Positions 44,975-51,974 of a stretch of DNA of 52,891 nt are shown here, one piece after another. The first letter of the stretch is position 1. Every line of letters begins with the position of its first letter. This stretch comes from Pseudoalteromonas prydzensis. Lineage in GTDB: Bacteria > Pseudomonadota > Gammaproteobacteria > Enterobacterales > Alteromonadaceae. The notes under the pieces are model-generated. The model did not search any database, had not been told where the DNA came from, and worked only from the letters and a program-made list of their open reading frames with translations. A program made the translations under genes and the position numbers. The stretch lies in assembly GCF_011050055.1 (NCBI RefSeq), contig NZ_DRGM01000178.1, forward strand, positions 1-52,891, written 5' to 3'.

Positions 44975-47329
44975 TTACAATGCCTGAATACTGTTTTCGT
45001 CGATAATTGCTGAAAATAGCTGCTGTAATTGCACTATATTTTCATCGCCGTTGATCACATCAATTGCTTGCTGGTGACGCCCTGCATCTATTTTTTGCTG
45101 AATTAAATATGGCGAATCAATCACCCCTGCTGCAAAATTAATCGTCAGCTCAACATTGTGTTCATAAATAGCAGCAAGAGCTGCGCTGAGTTTTTGTCGT
45201 AACATCGGGGTATCTAGATGTTTTTGCGATTCATCCACTTCTAAATGCAACTGTTGTTGCTGTTTAGAATAAATTGAATGCAAAGCAAATTGCCGCATCC
45301 GCCCGCCAAGCCCCATCCGCTTAATTAAATAGGCCCATTCATCTTGTTGATGCGCAAAACGAATATCGCTGATCGGGCTTTGAAAATCATCCGGTACTTG
45401 AATATTTATTTCAGGCTCAGGCTCTGCCTGCACTTTTTGTGGATTAATTTGCTCCAGTAATTCTGGGGCTAAATTTTCTACAATGGTCTGATGCTTCTCT
45501 TTAAAGTCAGGCTTTACCAGCTTAGTTGGCACGCTATTGTGCGTGTAGCTACTAACCTCTGACTGGCTAGCTGTCCCCGTTATCTGGGGCTGTGACTTTT
45601 TTACTGGTGTACTGCTCTCAACCTCAGCTGTTGTGCTTACTTGCGGCTGTGTTGATACTTTACCACCAGAAAGTGTGCCTGCACCGGAAATATTTCTATC
45701 CCGTAAAATACGGGCTATTGCAGACTGCGCTTGTGCTTCTTTTTGGCTAATATCCGTGGTCGCTGAATACTCTGGCAATGAATTGCTCTGTGATACAGCA
45801 CTGTTTTGCGTAACGTCATGATGGCGTTCATGCACATATTGCTCAGCTTGATGAGCGTTGTCTGCATGAAAACCTTGCTCTACTGCGTTACTCATCACAG
45901 CGTCATACTGTGATGCTAATTGCTGCTCAAGTTCTGCATCTGAATCATGCGCTGGCTCATCATGCATATTGCTCGATTGTGGCGCAATTGCAGCCATCTG
46001 AGCAGACTCACTGTTAACTGGATCGACTTGTTCTTGCGCCATTGCCTGGGGGCTGTCAGTATTTCCTACTGTTTCTTCTTCAGTGCTCGTTGCTGGTGTA
46101 GTCGCTGGCAATGTGGCTTGGTTATCAATACGCGCTGATGCCACTGGCTTATTTTTATTAAGAATATCTCTGAGTGAGCCTGCACGAGCGCGTTTTTCAT
46201 CAGCCGATGGTGCAGTCGAGGCTGCGCTGGCAAGGCTTTGGTTATCAATAGGTTGAAATGCCAATAAACGCAGCATGATCATTTCAAAACCTAAGCGAGG
46301 CTCAGGCGCCCATTGTAAATCTTTTTTACCATTGAGCAGCAATTGATAATAAATCTGCATTTGCTGTGAGTCGCAGCTGTGCGCCACTTCGCTGATAAAT
46401 TCGCGGTTGTAATCATCCAACTTGGCAGCATCAGGTACCAATTGGGTTAATTGCGCTAAATGTGTCAGGCCGATAAGATCGTCTAACAAGGCAATATAAT
46501 TTGGATTTTGAGTCGCAACCTGCTCAATTTGCGCCATCAATGCAGGGCCGTCTTGTGCTAATAATGCAACCAACAAGTGCTGGCTATAATGGTTATCCAT
46601 CAACCCTAGCATTGCTTGCACTGCTTGATGTTTAATATCGCCGTTAGTTTGTGCAATCGCTTGATCGGTTAAGCTCAATGCATCACGCATACTGCCATCA
46701 GCCGCTTTGGCGATAATTTGCAAGGCGTGGGTTTCAAAACTTAATTTTTCTTCGCCTAGTACATACTCAAGTTGCTGGAGTATTTCCGCTTGCGATAACG
46801 CATTAAGATTAAACTGCAAACAGCGCGATAAAATCGTCACCGGAAGTTTTTGCGGATCCGTCGTGGCGAGTAAAAACTTAACGTGTTCAGGTGGCTCTTC
46901 TAGGGTTTTTAATAATGCATTAAAACTGTGCTTTGAGAGCATGTGCACTTCATCAATAAGGTACACTTTATAGCGCCCACGAGTGGGTGCGTATTGTACG
47001 TTATCGAGGATTTCGCGGGTGTCTTCAACTTTCGTCCGTGATGCCGCATCAATTTCAAGTAAGTCAATATAGCGACCGGTTTCAATATCTACACAACTAC
47101 TACACTTGCCACAAGGTTGCGCCGATATACCTTCATCACAATTTAAGCTTTTTGCGAAAATTCGCGCGATGGTGGTTTTACCCACCCCGCGAGTCCCAGT
47201 GAACAAATAAGCGTGATGCAATCTATTTTGTGTTAAAGCATTAATAAGTGCTTGTTTCACATGAGATTGACCGACCAATTCATGAAAGGTCTGTGGACGC
47301 CACTTTCTCGCTAGGACTTGATAACTCAT
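44975..47329 (-). CDS. dnaX: DNA polymerase III subunit tau (and predicted gamma)
   Basis: Clamp-loader subunit. Domains: AAA+ with Walker A GTRGVGKT (45-52), a zinc module (C64, C73, C76, C79), DEVH box near 125, and the sensor/lid region to about 365. A linker of about 200 residues is poor in conservation and rich in Q, S, A and E. The C-terminal tau domains IV-V (about 640-784), which contact DnaB and the polymerase, follow. Full tau is 784 residues, longer than E. coli tau (643) mainly through the linker. A programmed -1 frameshift site lies at codons 576-578, predicting a shorter gamma-like product of about 587 residues. It starts 3 nt after the apt stop. Confidence 0.96.
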   Translation of the reverse strand: MSYQVLARKWRPQTFHELVGQSHVKQALINALTQNRLHHAYLFTGTRGVGKTTIARIFAKSLNCDEGISAQPCGKCSSCVDIETGRYIDLLEIDAASRTKVEDTREILDNVQYAPTRGRYKVYLIDEVHMLSKHSFNALLKTLEEPPEHVKFLLATTDPQKLPVTILSRCLQFNLNALSQAEILQQLEYVLGEEKLSFETHALQIIAKAADGSMRDALSLTDQAIAQTNGDIKHQAVQAMLGLMDNHYSQHLLVALLAQDGPALMAQIEQVATQNPNYIALLDDLIGLTHLAQLTQLVPDAAKLDDYNREFISEVAHSCDSQQMQIYYQLLLNGKKDLQWAPEPRLGFEMIMLRLLAFQPIDNQSLASAASTAPSADEKRARAGSLRDILNKNKPVASARIDNQATLPATTPATSTEEETVGNTDSPQAMAQEQVDPVNSESAQMAAIAPQSSNMHDEPAHDSDAELEQQLASQYDAVMSNAVEQGFHADNAHQAEQYVHERHHDVTQNSAVSQSNSLPEYSATTDISQKEAQAQSAIARILRDRNISGAGTLSGGKVSTQPQVSTTAEVESSTPVKKSQPQITGTASQSEVSSYTHNSVPTKLVKPDFKEKHQTIVENLAPELLEQINPQKVQAEPEPEINIQVPDDFQSPISDIRFAHQQDEWAYLIKRMGLGGRMRQFALHSIYSKQQQQLHLEVDESQKHLDTPMLRQKLSAALAAIYEHNVELTINFAAGVIDSPYLIQQKIDAGRHQQAIDVINGDENIVQLQQLFSAIIDENSIQAL
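45567..45602 (-). other. Programmed -1 ribosomal frameshift site in dnaX
   Basis: On the minus strand the codons GTA AAA AAG contain the slippery heptamer A AAA AAG (45602-45596) in the required zero frame, as in E. coli dnaX. After a -1 slip the ribosome would add nine codons (GTC ACA GCC CCA GAT AAC GGG GAC AGC) and stop at TAG (45569-45567). A CCCC/GGGG mini-hairpin starts 6 nt after the heptamer, and GAGAG lies 12 nt before it as a possible internal Shine-Dalgarno element. The stem is short, so efficiency may be modest. Confidence 0.75.
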
Positions 47330-47332
47330 TAA

Positions 47333-47878
47333 TTATTCGCCTTCGAATTCAACCAATTTTAGGATTTTAATCCCCATCTTCGCAATGCGTTGTTCGCCAC
47401 CAAGTTCAGGTAGTGATACGACAAATGCTGCATCTGTCGCATGACCACCTAATTTATTCACTAACTTAGCAGTCGCTTCAATCGTACCACCCGTCGCTAA
47501 TAAGTCATCCACTAATAGCACTTTATCGCCTGGGACAATCGCATCGGTGTGCAATTCTAAAACATCCTCACCATATTCTAGCTGGTAATCTTGAGAGATC
47601 ACTGCACGTGGTAACTTACCTGGTTTACGCACAGGAATAAACGGAATACCAAGCGCATATGAAAGTGGTGCACCAAAAATAAAACCACGGGATTCAGTAC
47701 CAATGATTTTAGTAAAGCCTTGATCTTTATAGGCGCTTATAAATGCATTGATCGTTGCTTGAAATGCCGCAGGATCAGCCATTAACGTTGTTACATCACG
47801 GAACATAATGCCCGCTTTTGGGTAATTTGCAATGGTCGTAATGCTATCTTTGATGATAGATGGAGTTACTTGAGTCAT
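47333..47878 (-). CDS. apt: Adenine phosphoribosyltransferase
   Basis: Converts adenine and PRPP into AMP (purine salvage). The PRPP-binding motif [13 protein letters not shown] lies near 121-133, and the APRT features [47 protein letters not shown] and a flexible loop are all present. Length 181 versus 183 in E. coli. It heads the operon apt-dnaX-ybaB-recR as in E. coli. A promoter is identified upstream at 47918-47946. Confidence 0.97.
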   Translation of the reverse strand: MTQVTPSIIKDSITTIANYPKAGIMFRDVTTLMADPAAFQATINAFISAYKDQGFTKIIGTESRGFIFGAPLSYALGIPFIPVRKPGKLPRAVISQDYQLEYGEDVLELHTDAIVPGDKVLLVDDLLATGGTIEATAKLVNKLGGHATDAAFVVSLPELGGEQRIAKMGIKILKLVEFEGE

Positions 47879-47917
47879 AATTTAAATTATTTTATCTGTA
47901 ATATTACAAAGCAGAGA

Positions 47918-47946
47918 AGTATAACATTACAAAAATCAGTTGTCGG
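47918..47946 (-). promoter_or_regulatory. Promoter of the apt-dnaX-ybaB-recR operon
   Basis: On the minus strand CCGACA (47946-47941) and TATACT (47923-47918) are 17 nt apart, with four and five matches to the sigma-70 consensus. The predicted start near 47911 precedes the apt ATG by about 33 nt. A 10-bp palindrome GTAATATTAC lies between start and gene (47898-47907). Confidence 0.6.
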
Positions 47947-47958
47947 CAGGAAGTTTAG

Positions 47959-47984
47959 AAAAAGATAAGGCTGCAAAGGCAGCC
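47959..47984 (-). terminator. Intrinsic terminator after the 40-residue membrane protein gene
   Basis: On the minus strand GGCTGC (47984-47979) and GCAGCC (47974-47969) pair around CTTT, followed by TTATC and five T (47963-47959). It is 22 nt past the stop codon of the small gene. A second hairpin (47989-48007) overlaps the stop. Confidence 0.65.
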
Positions 47985-48005
47985 TCTAAATTTGCATGGT
48001 GCAAA

Positions 48006-48128
48006 TTAAGATACAGTGGTGATCCAGCCTAGGATTGCATTTAAACAGCCAATTCCTACAAACACGGCTAAAAACGCAAGAAAATACATTGCATTAAATG
48101 GGTCTTTAAAATCTTTATCTTCAGACAT
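48006..48128 (-). CDS. 40-residue single-pass membrane protein
   Basis: A short open reading frame with ATG and TAA: MSEDKDFKDPFNAMYFLA followed by a hydrophobic segment FLAVFVGIGCLNAILGWITTVS. A charged N-terminus of 12 residues precedes one transmembrane helix (about 14-36). A likely ribosome site AAAGG is 10 nt upstream, a possible promoter (-10 TATTAT) lies in the 74-nt gap after hvfC, and a terminator follows. These features make translation likely. Its function is unknown. It is on the same strand as, and downstream of, the hvfABC cluster, so it may belong to that unit or be independent. Confidence 0.68.
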   Translation of the reverse strand: MSEDKDFKDPFNAMYFLAFLAVFVGIGCLNAILGWITTVS

Positions 48129-48202
48129 GAAGTACTACCTTTTATTAAGCGCGACAAATTAAGGCGCACATAATAGACGATGTGAAATAATCAATAAAGG
48201 TT

Positions 48203-48952
48203 TTAAGGGGGATTTTTTGTCACGATGACACCAAGTGAGGCCATCGCATTTAACGTTGCAGTCGCACCTTGAAATAATTGCTCTGTCGTAAATTGTGGGG
48301 CTTGTTGAGCAACTTGCGCCACCAAAGCAGGTAAACGAATACCTGGGGTGACATCTATAATCGATAATAACAGCGCCGTCATTGCATTGGTGGCAAGAAA
48401 CTGTACTTCGTCATCTGCATCACGGTATACCACAAAATAATGAGCTTGCGCACTGGGCTGCTGCGGCTGAAAATCCACACTGATATGCTGCACAGCAAAC
48501 TGATAACTCAAATTTCTGGCACTACTACTTAAATAAAGTGCCTGCTCAGTTAACTCACCAGTAATAGCACATTCCAGTGGATCAGTTTGCGCTATTGATA
48601 CATCAAGCTCAACCCATTCATAATGGGCAAGCTCCAACATAAATACTGGATCGCTTGGTTGCAAAATATAGTCATTACTTAAATATGTAATAAACTCACC
48701 CGCGATATCCAAAAAATAAGGTGAGTGGCAATCGTGCTCTGCAAAAAACCGCCGCACTAACCTTATCCAGTCATCATCGCTGTAAAGTGTTTTCAGTACC
48801 GGAAAACCAGAGGAAATAAAACCATTGATATTATTAAAAAATAAATCACGGTAAATAGCCATACGGCGGTCTTCGATGCCATCCGGTTTGGGCTGTAATT
48901 GTGGATCGCGAATATGCGCCATAAACGCAAGTTGGCTATCAATAAAATTCAT
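48203..48952 (-). CDS. hvfC: HvfC/BufC-type RiPP maturation partner (DUF2063)
   Basis: Partner protein of the MNIO maturase, thought to recognise the precursor peptide. The N-terminal DUF2063 domain is recognisable from FIDSQLAFMAHIRDP, then RRMAIYRDLFFNNINGFISSGFPVLKTL (about 32-60) and RRFFAEHDCHSPYFLDIAGEFITYLS. The C-terminal half is a winged-helix-like partner domain ending ATLNAMASLGVIV. About 249 residues, normal for the family. The hvfB stop overlaps this start region, so the two are translationally coupled; an upstream GTG at 48961 is the alternative start. No signal peptide, so it is cytoplasmic. Confidence 0.85.
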   Translation of the reverse strand: MNFIDSQLAFMAHIRDPQLQPKPDGIEDRRMAIYRDLFFNNINGFISSGFPVLKTLYSDDDWIRLVRRFFAEHDCHSPYFLDIAGEFITYLSNDYILQPSDPVFMLELAHYEWVELDVSIAQTDPLECAITGELTEQALYLSSSARNLSYQFAVQHISVDFQPQQPSAQAHYFVVYRDADDEVQFLATNAMTALLLSIIDVTPGIRLPALVAQVAQQAPQFTTEQLFQGATATLNAMASLGVIVTKNPP

Positions 48953-48953
48953 A

Positions 48954-49808
48954 TCAGGCACTTTCTTTATTCTGAGTTATAGCGTGTTTTGCTTGTAACT
49001 GATGAATGATATCCAGCTCTTTTATAAGCTCAGGAATGGCAGGAATATTAAAATCACGCTCTAATAAGGTAGGAAATACCCCGTGATGTTGATAGGCAAG
49101 ATCAAGCAATTGCCACACTGGATCAATCACATCCGCACCATGCGTGTCGACGATTAAATCATCCGCTTCGTTATAATGCCCAGCGACATGACCATACGCT
49201 ATGCGGTTTGATGGTAAGTTTGCTAAGAAATGTTCACTGTCGTAGCCATGATTTATTGAATTCACATAAATATTATTTACATCAAGCAGTAGTTTACAGT
49301 CAGCTTGCTGTAAAATTTCATTGGTAAAATCCAACTCACTGATTTGCTGATCTGGTGCGGCATAATAAGAAACATTTTCAATTGCTATTTGTTGCTCAAG
49401 AATATCTTGTACTTGTTTAATACGAGAAACAACATGTTTAACGGCCTGCTCAGTAAACGGGATCGGCATTAAATCATACATATGCCCGCTGCCTGAGCAA
49501 TAACTGAGGTGCTCACTAAAGAGTTTAATGTTATGTGTTTCAAAAAATACTTTTAATGATTTTACAAATTCAATATCTAACGGTTCGGGAGAGCCGATGG
49601 ATAATGACAAACCATGACAGAGGAAATTATTAGTATCAGTAAGTGACTTAAATTGTTTAGCGAAACGGCCACCCAGTTTTAACCAATTCTCTGGTGCAAC
49701 TTCCATAAAATCAATTTGGCTTGGCATATGAGTAAGCAACTCATCGAGCATTTCTCGACGTAAACCAAGGCCTACCATGCCAAATTCATCTTGTTTGATT
49801 ACTGCCAT
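48954..49808 (-). CDS. hvfB: HvfB/BufB-type MNIO RiPP maturase (DUF692)
   Basis: Multinuclear non-heme iron-dependent oxidative enzyme (MNIO) of the DUF692 family with a TIM-barrel fold. Members modify cysteines in precursor peptides: bufferin-type enzymes form thiooxazoles, and HvfBC forms oxazolone-thioamide groups on EGKCG motifs. Recognised by GLGLRREMLDELLTHMPSQIDFMEVAPENWL, CHGLSLSIGSPEPLD and SEHLSYCSGSG, followed by IENVSYYAAPDQQISELDFTNEILQQADCKLLLDVNNIYVNSINHGYD, and GHVAGH. The metal ligands should be the H, D and E residues in these blocks. The start has GGAG 6 nt upstream. It is preceded by a terminator-like hairpin after the precursor gene. Confidence 0.9.
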   Translation of the reverse strand: MAVIKQDEFGMVGLGLRREMLDELLTHMPSQIDFMEVAPENWLKLGGRFAKQFKSLTDTNNFLCHGLSLSIGSPEPLDIEFVKSLKVFFETHNIKLFSEHLSYCSGSGHMYDLMPIPFTEQAVKHVVSRIKQVQDILEQQIAIENVSYYAAPDQQISELDFTNEILQQADCKLLLDVNNIYVNSINHGYDSEHFLANLPSNRIAYGHVAGHYNEADDLIVDTHGADVIDPVWQLLDLAYQHHGVFPTLLERDFNIPAIPELIKELDIIHQLQAKHAITQNKESA

Positions 49809-49824
49809 TTAAATCTCCATCAAT

Positions 49825-49845
49825 AAAAAGGGCCTATGCAGGCCC
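49825..49845 (-). terminator. Terminator-like hairpin between precursor and maturase genes
   Basis: On the minus strand GGGCCT (49845-49840) and AGGCCC (49835-49830) pair around GCAT, followed by five T (49829-49825) and ATT. This lies inside the hvfA-hvfB gap and should stop part of the transcripts, giving more precursor than enzyme mRNA. Confidence 0.78.
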
Positions 49846-49880
49846 TGATCAAGCATTGCGACTAATTTTTATCATACAAA

Positions 49881-50369
49881 TTAGCTACGGCCACCGCATT
49901 TACCTTCGCCACATTTGCCTTCTTTTTTAGCTTTGGCATCTTTAGCAGCGCCACCACATTTACCTTCGCCGCACTTGCCTTCTTTTTTAGCTTTGGCATC
50001 TTTAGCAGCGCCACCACATTTACCTTCGCCGCACTTGCCTTCTTTTTTAGCTTTGGCGTCTTTAGCAGCGCCGCCACATTTACCTTCGCCGCATTTGCCT
50101 TCTTTTTTAGCTTTGCCGTCTTTAGCAGCGCCGCCACATTTACCTTCACCGCACTTGCCTTCTTTTTTAGCTTTGTCGTCTTTAGTTTTAGCATCGCCAC
50201 CACATTTACCTTCGCCGCATTTACCTTCGCTAGCGTCAACTTGGTAACCCGTCACCAGTTGTTGAAATTCAAACGGATTTGCTTGTACATCTGCAGAAAT
50301 GAAACTTGTGCTGCCTACTACTACTGCGCCTAATGTTAACGCAATCGAATTCTTTTTAATTGTATTCAT
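49881..50369 (-). CDS. hvfA: HvfA/bufferin-type RiPP precursor with 12 EGKCG motifs
   Basis: A 162-residue precursor. Residues 1-30 are a signal peptide (MNTIKKNSIALTLGAVVVGS..., cleavage near VQA/NP), so the product is exported. Then NPFEFQQLVTGYQVDAS leads into six tandem units each carrying EGKCGEGKCGG, which gives twelve EGKCG motifs and twelve cysteines; there are no other cysteines. The spacers are lysine- and alanine-rich (AAKDAKAKK). Units 2-5 are 20 residues, unit 1 is 22. Each EGKCG is the known target of HvfBC/MNIO chemistry. By family knowledge such peptides bind copper in the periplasm. The start at 50369 has AGAGAG 7 nt upstream. Confidence 0.9.
   Translation of the reverse strand: MNTIKKNSIALTLGAVVVGSTSFISADVQANPFEFQQLVTGYQVDASEGKCGEGKCGGDAKTKDDKAKKEGKCGEGKCGGAAKDGKAKKEGKCGEGKCGGAAKDAKAKKEGKCGEGKCGGAAKDAKAKKEGKCGEGKCGGAAKDAKAKKEGKCGEGKCGGRS
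49890..50228 (-). repeat. Tandem 60-bp repeats encoding EGKCG units
   Basis: Six coding copies, four of them with an exact 60-bp period (window lines near 49921, 49981, 50041 and 50101 are nearly identical). The copies differ mostly at silent or near-silent positions. Spacer amino acids vary (AKDGK, AKDAK, DAKTKDDK). Copy number may differ between strains because of slippage or recombination. Confidence 0.93.
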
Positions 50370-50586
50370 TTTATGACTCTCTCTAAACAAAGGGTGTACT
50401 AAGTAATAAGTAGACCTCGCTACAAAAAATAATATTTCACTTGTCTGCAAATTTTTATATTATTTTTTGCTCTCACTGCAGAAGTCGTACAACTGAGGTT
50501 AACTATGGGAGTAAAATTGGCATTTATCAATGTTATATTTACAGGTAAACTACGGCTCCTTTTCTAAAGTCAAAAGTGCCTCGATC

Positions 50587-51543
50587 ATGAAATTAGTTTT
50601 AGCACCTATGGAAGGGGTTGTCGATTTTAAAATGCGCCAGCTACTCACCGATATTGGTGGCTTTGATTTATGCGTCACTGAATTTGTACGTGTGATAGAT
50701 GCTTGCTTACCCGACAAAGTGTTTAATCGCTACTGCCCTGAATTGCAAAACAATGGCTTAACGCGTGCTGGCACACCCGTTCGCATCCAATTACTTGGCC
50801 AAGTCGCGCACGCATTGGCAGAAAATGCGGTGAAAGTAATCGAACTCGGCTCTCACGGCGTTGACCTTAATTTTGGTTGCCCAGCTAAAACGGTCAACAA
50901 AAGTAAAGGCGGTGCTGTGCTATTAAAAGATCCTGAGCACATGTATGAAATAATCAAAGCAGTCCGTGACGCCGTACCCAGCGAACATCAAGTAAGCGCT
51001 AAAATTCGTTTAGGGTTTGATGATGACAGTAACAGCCAAGAAATTGTCGATGCCGTTGTCAGCGCCGGTGCCAATAGCATTGCTATTCATGCTCGTACAA
51101 AACGAGACGGTTATAACCCGCCCGCTTATTGGGAAAAAATCCCACCGCTTATCAAAGATAAAGATATAGCCGTGGTGGCAAATGGCGAAATTTGGCAAGT
51201 AGAAGACGCGCTACTGTGCCAGCAACGCAGTGGCTGCACAGACTTAATGCTAGGCCGTGGTGCGCTTTCTCACCCAGATCTTGCACGAAAAATAAAAGCA
51301 CATGTTAATGGTAAACAATACGCAAGCCTGCAATGGGAACATATTCTGCATCATTTAATTAATTCAGCCATCCACCATGATCCCGCTAAAGATGAAAAAT
51401 ATTTTGCTTCTCGCACTAAGCAATGGTTGGGCTATTTAAAACGTCAATACTCTCAAGCTGATACTTTATTTGATGAGATCAGACGCTTAAAGATAAAAGA
51501 AGATGTGGCAGATGTTTTGAAAAAATACGCAATTGCACCTTAA
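50587..51543 (+). CDS. dusC: tRNA-dihydrouridine(16) synthase
   Basis: FMN-dependent enzyme that reduces uridine 16 in the D-loop of tRNAs. A TIM-barrel domain starts MKLVLAPMEGVVDFKMRQLL, the catalytic cysteine is C98 in LNFGCPAK, and HARTKRDGYNPPAYW (about 170-184) and VANGEIW carry FMN and tRNA contacts. The C-terminal helical recognition domain completes about 318 residues. The pattern ...FVRVIDACLPDKVFNRYCPEL is typical of DusC rather than DusA or DusB. The ATG at 50587 is chosen; an earlier in-frame ATG 57 nt upstream (50530) would add a basic tail and is unlikely. Confidence 0.92.
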   Translation: MKLVLAPMEGVVDFKMRQLLTDIGGFDLCVTEFVRVIDACLPDKVFNRYCPELQNNGLTRAGTPVRIQLLGQVAHALAENAVKVIELGSHGVDLNFGCPAKTVNKSKGGAVLLKDPEHMYEIIKAVRDAVPSEHQVSAKIRLGFDDDSNSQEIVDAVVSAGANSIAIHARTKRDGYNPPAYWEKIPPLIKDKDIAVVANGEIWQVEDALLCQQRSGCTDLMLGRGALSHPDLARKIKAHVNGKQYASLQWEHILHHLINSAIHHDPAKDEKYFASRTKQWLGYLKRQYSQADTLFDEIRRLKIKEDVADVLKKYAIAP

Positions 51544-51613
51544 TTTGACACACATCATAGTGCCTTTCTTTAATTAATGAATACTGTAGCATTGCTCAAC
51601 GAGGATAATGACA

Positions 51614-51958
51614 ATGATCAATGCTCAACACCACCTTCAGTTACTAAATACAGAGTTGCAGCAAGTAAGGCAAGCCTTACTATTGAGGCTCTCAGACTCA
51701 AATAACCTTATTCATCATGCATTGGTTGCGACGTTACACGAACACAACCCTGAGCAGTGGTTAGAACTCACACAAAAGCAGCTTGGCACTGAATACCAAG
51801 ATATCATTTTACGCTTAGAGCAGCTTGAAGCAGCGGTTTGCCAAATTGATATTGGCCAATACGGCTATTGCTGTGACTGTGAAGAAAAAATTGACCCGCA
51901 ACGGCTAAATGCCGATCCAACAGCGCAGCGCTGTGGCAACTGCGAGTCAAAATTATAA
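51614..51958 (+). CDS. TraR/DksA family zinc-finger protein
   Basis: A 114-residue protein with a long N-terminal helical hairpin (about 5-80) and a C-terminal four-cysteine zinc finger CCDCEEKIDPQRLNADPTAQRCGNC (about 87-112). This matches short DksA-like proteins that bind the RNA polymerase secondary channel. It is smaller than DksA (151). The start was chosen at MINAQHH, since GAGG lies 9 nt upstream; an ATG six nt earlier is in frame but too close. Whether it acts on RNA polymerase is family inference. Confidence 0.78.
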   Translation: MINAQHHLQLLNTELQQVRQALLLRLSDSNNLIHHALVATLHEHNPEQWLELTQKQLGTEYQDIILRLEQLEAAVCQIDIGQYGYCCDCEEKIDPQRLNADPTAQRCGNCESKL

Positions 51959-51974
51959 AAATCCGCAAGCTAAT

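Noticed and set aside
49890..50228. Repeat array as a possible CRISPR
   Set aside because: The 60-bp units are contiguous with no unique spacers, and they code for protein in one frame.
49862..50247. Long overlapping frames in the 60-bp repeat region (a KVNVAALLK-type repeat protein on the minus strand and a PSPHLPSFLALASLAAPPHL-type one on the plus strand)
   Set aside because: They are frame shadows of the repeat; 60 bp is a multiple of three, so all frames stay open. Only the EGKCG frame has a signal peptide, start site and family match.
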